Of a stretch of DNA of 26,715 nucleotides, positions 25,041-26,715 are shown piece after piece. The stretch comes from Chara braunii (lineage: Eukaryota > Streptophyta > Charophyceae > Charales > Characeae), in contig BFEA01000118.1 in NCBI GenBank assembly GCA_003427395.1, forward strand, positions 1,223,038 through 1,249,752, read 5' to 3'. The position numbers were made by a program, and so were the translations under genes. Position 1 is the stretch's first letter. Each line of letters starts with the position of its first letter. The notes beneath the pieces were generated by a model. The model did not search any database. It was not told the DNA's origin and was given only the letters and a program-made list of their open reading frames with translations.

Positions 25041-25800
25041 CAGTAAATCAGACAAACTTTGTAGTACACAAGCTAATGAAGCATTCAGGCGTTGGGGGAT
25101 CGCGTACGGGGTTGACCAAACCTGTCTGCTCCGATTGCCAGAACTTGGCGTAGGGGTGACCATGGCGGTGCAGGGAGAAACACGGGGGTGTTTGGGGGGC
25201 GTGCCGAGGGAGCTGTGACATGCTCCTGGTCATTACTGGTCCCACTTGACTTCGTCAAGAATCCTAGCTCGGTGGAGGAAGGAGAGAGTGATATGTGGGG
25301 ACAATCGGCGGGTGGGATCCGGATGCTGCACTATACCTGACGAGACTGATCGGGGGCTATGCCACTCGGTCTCTGATACGGAGGTTTCTGCGGGGGTCTC
25401 CTGCCCTGACATCTTGTCAGGGTCAGCCCGTGAATGTGATGGCGACAGGAGTAATGGAGATTGCTGCGGGACTTCCCACGTTCAACGCACTGCTTACGAT
25501 CTCCAGGAGCGTTCATTGACTTCTTGACTTCGGAGCGTTCACTTGTTGTAGCCCGTTTTAGGGCTTTGAGAGAGTGTATGTGTGAGTGAGCCAGTGGTTT
25601 TTATTAGATTAGGGTTGAGGTCAAATGTATGTTTTCCGGTGTTTTTCTTGTTGTTTGTTGGGTAATAGTCTCTGTGCTTTGTTGCAACTTTGGTGTAGCG
25701 TTTTTTTTTGCAAGTGATAAGATAAGTGAGAGAGTGCCGCTCTGTAGAATCGCCATTATGGTGGGCAGTGGTGTTTCCTTGTGAGACGGTGCAGATTAGT
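25041..25800. other. Unassigned sequence, possible retroposon body
   Basis: Two overlapping plus-strand frames (25246-25527 and 25295-25519) cover the same stretch. The second contains GYATRSLIRRFLRGSPALTS but no motif I recognise. It may be part of the element that ends in the A tail at 26671, but nothing proves that. Confidence 0.3.
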
Positions 25801-25809
25801 GGTTTTCCC

Positions 25810-26280
25810 TAAATCGCGAGGAGGTGGGCGGGTTTGCGGGGTCTTTGACCCCTGCCTCGCGGGAGGTAGGGTATTACCGCTGAGATGTTGAAACAGGGTT
25901 GGGCTTAATTTTATCTGTCTAGGCTGGTGTCCTGTTGTCGTCCAAATTTTTGCGGTTGTATGGTGAGCATCATCCCAGCGGGGCTTCGTCATGGTGGGCG
26001 GTGAAGCATCCGTAGGGGGTGTATGCAAAATCGAGGGAGGGTTTTACCCTAAATCGCGAGGAGGTGGGTGGGTTTCGCGGGGCTTTTTGGCACCTGCCGC
26101 GCGGGAGGTAGGGTAATCTCCTGGTCAGCAAAAACTTTTGAATGAGGAGTGTGGGGAGGTGCTATCTGCTTTGAATCGCGAGGAGGTGGGTGAGCTTTGA
26201 GGGGTCTCTGTCTGCAGATTGGGGGCCTGTGGGCACAGACCCCTGCAGCGCGGGTGGCAGAGCAGATTAGCAGGGGGTTG
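25810..26280. repeat. Three copies of a GC-rich hairpin repeat
   Basis: AATCGCGAGGAGGTGGG starts copies at about 25812, 26051 and 26174. Each ends with a partly complementary CCTGC-CGCGGG(A/T)GG(T/C)AG at about 25853-25868, 26093-26109 and 26242-26261. Between the arms is a variable GGGGTC...GACCCC-type inner hairpin. Spacing is 239 and 123 bp, so the copies are not a simple tandem array. Confidence 0.8.
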
Positions 26281-26579
26281 GTAGTAACCTTGGATGAATA
26301 ATGAACATCATCAAGTAGCGCTGACGTTTGGTTTTCCTCTGTTCCTTTTATTGCCGTTTTGCTTCTGTTTTCATTTATGATTAGTGGAATCATGGTTACT
26401 AATTAGGATTGGAAATTTTCGTCGAGTTTTGAGGACAGGGGAATTAGGGTTTTTAGTGACGAGTTTTAGATTTCCTTAGTGTTTTCGTTCCTCGGATAAT
26501 TTAGATTGTGGTGTAAATTTTCGCTCACTCTTTGAGTTGTTGGGATTGGGAAATTGACAGTGGGGTTAAATCTAGTGGT

Positions 26580-26702
26580 GTTAGGCCGGTCATGCCTCGC
26601 CCACTGAGGGCCCCACGTAATTTTGTAAGGGACGCCGGGCCTGGTTCCCGGCTTTTGTAAAGACATTGTTCAAAAAAAAAAAAAAAATATATATAAAAAA
26701 AA
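26580..26702 (+). mobile_element. Poly(A)-tailed retroposon 3' end (putative)
   Basis: A GC-rich segment with the hairpin GCCGGGCCTGGTTCCCGGC (26634-26652) is followed within 20 bp by 15 A, a TATATAT interruption and 8 more A (26671-26701). A stable hairpin just before an A tail is common in LINE and SINE 3' ends. No reverse transcriptase remnant of LINE type was recognised upstream, so the class is uncertain. Confidence 0.4.
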
Positions 26703-26715
26703 TTCCATGATGCCA

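Noticed and set aside
26400-26460. Telomere-like TTAGGGTTT
   Set aside because: Only isolated single occurrences, no array.

Overview
This window looks like nuclear DNA of a streptophyte (plant-lineage) eukaryote with a large, repeat-rich genome. The grounds are a plant-type UDP-glucose pyrophosphorylase gene cut into many short exons by introns of 0.7-3 kb, dense microsatellites, and a decayed Ty3/gypsy chromovirus. A charophyte such as Chara fits the style, but that is inference; there is no species-specific marker I can prove. No prokaryotic genes, operons or CRISPR arrays are present.

Positions 1-15603 (+ strand) hold the 3' half of one gene, UTP-glucose-1-phosphate uridylyltransferase (UGP). 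Ten coding exons were read directly from the sequence, with GT/AG borders and consistent phase: 750-815, 2895-2927, 3648-3700, 4624-4699, 5604-5660, 6544-6627, 8722-8820, 11859-11963, 14173-14244 and 15568-15603 (stop). Together they encode about 226 residues, covering the end of the catalytic domain and the C-terminal beta-helix domain. The N-terminal half, with the nucleotide-binding loop, lies upstream of the window.

The introns carry most of the unusual structure: a candidate hammerhead ribozyme (about 972-1035), minisatellites, a foldback carrying half of a second hammerhead (4072-4172, minus), tRNA-derived SINE heads, a duplicated exon end with an in-frame second splice donor (8884-8925), a higher-order tandem repeat (11371-11805), and a head-to-head pair of U6 snRNA retropseudogenes, one with a long A tail and one split by an insertion (12141-12597). 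A dispersed repeat ending in a TG tract abuts two of the 3' splice sites.

Positions 15604-20340 are non-coding: the UGP 3' UTR and downstream DNA, a 306-bp-offset tandem duplication, dispersed repeats, a SINE head, and a fuller hammerhead-like copy (19987-20073) that matches the 4.1 kb copy in inverted orientation. Positions 20341-23171 are a degenerate Ty3/gypsy pol (reverse transcriptase, RNase H, integrase, chromodomain-like tail), followed by a polypurine tract and a putative 3' LTR. Positions 24200-26715 hold a probable non-autonomous inverted-repeat transposon, three copies of a GC-rich hairpin repeat, and a poly(A)-tailed terminus suggesting a retroposon 3' end. No intact protein-coding gene other than UGP was recognised.
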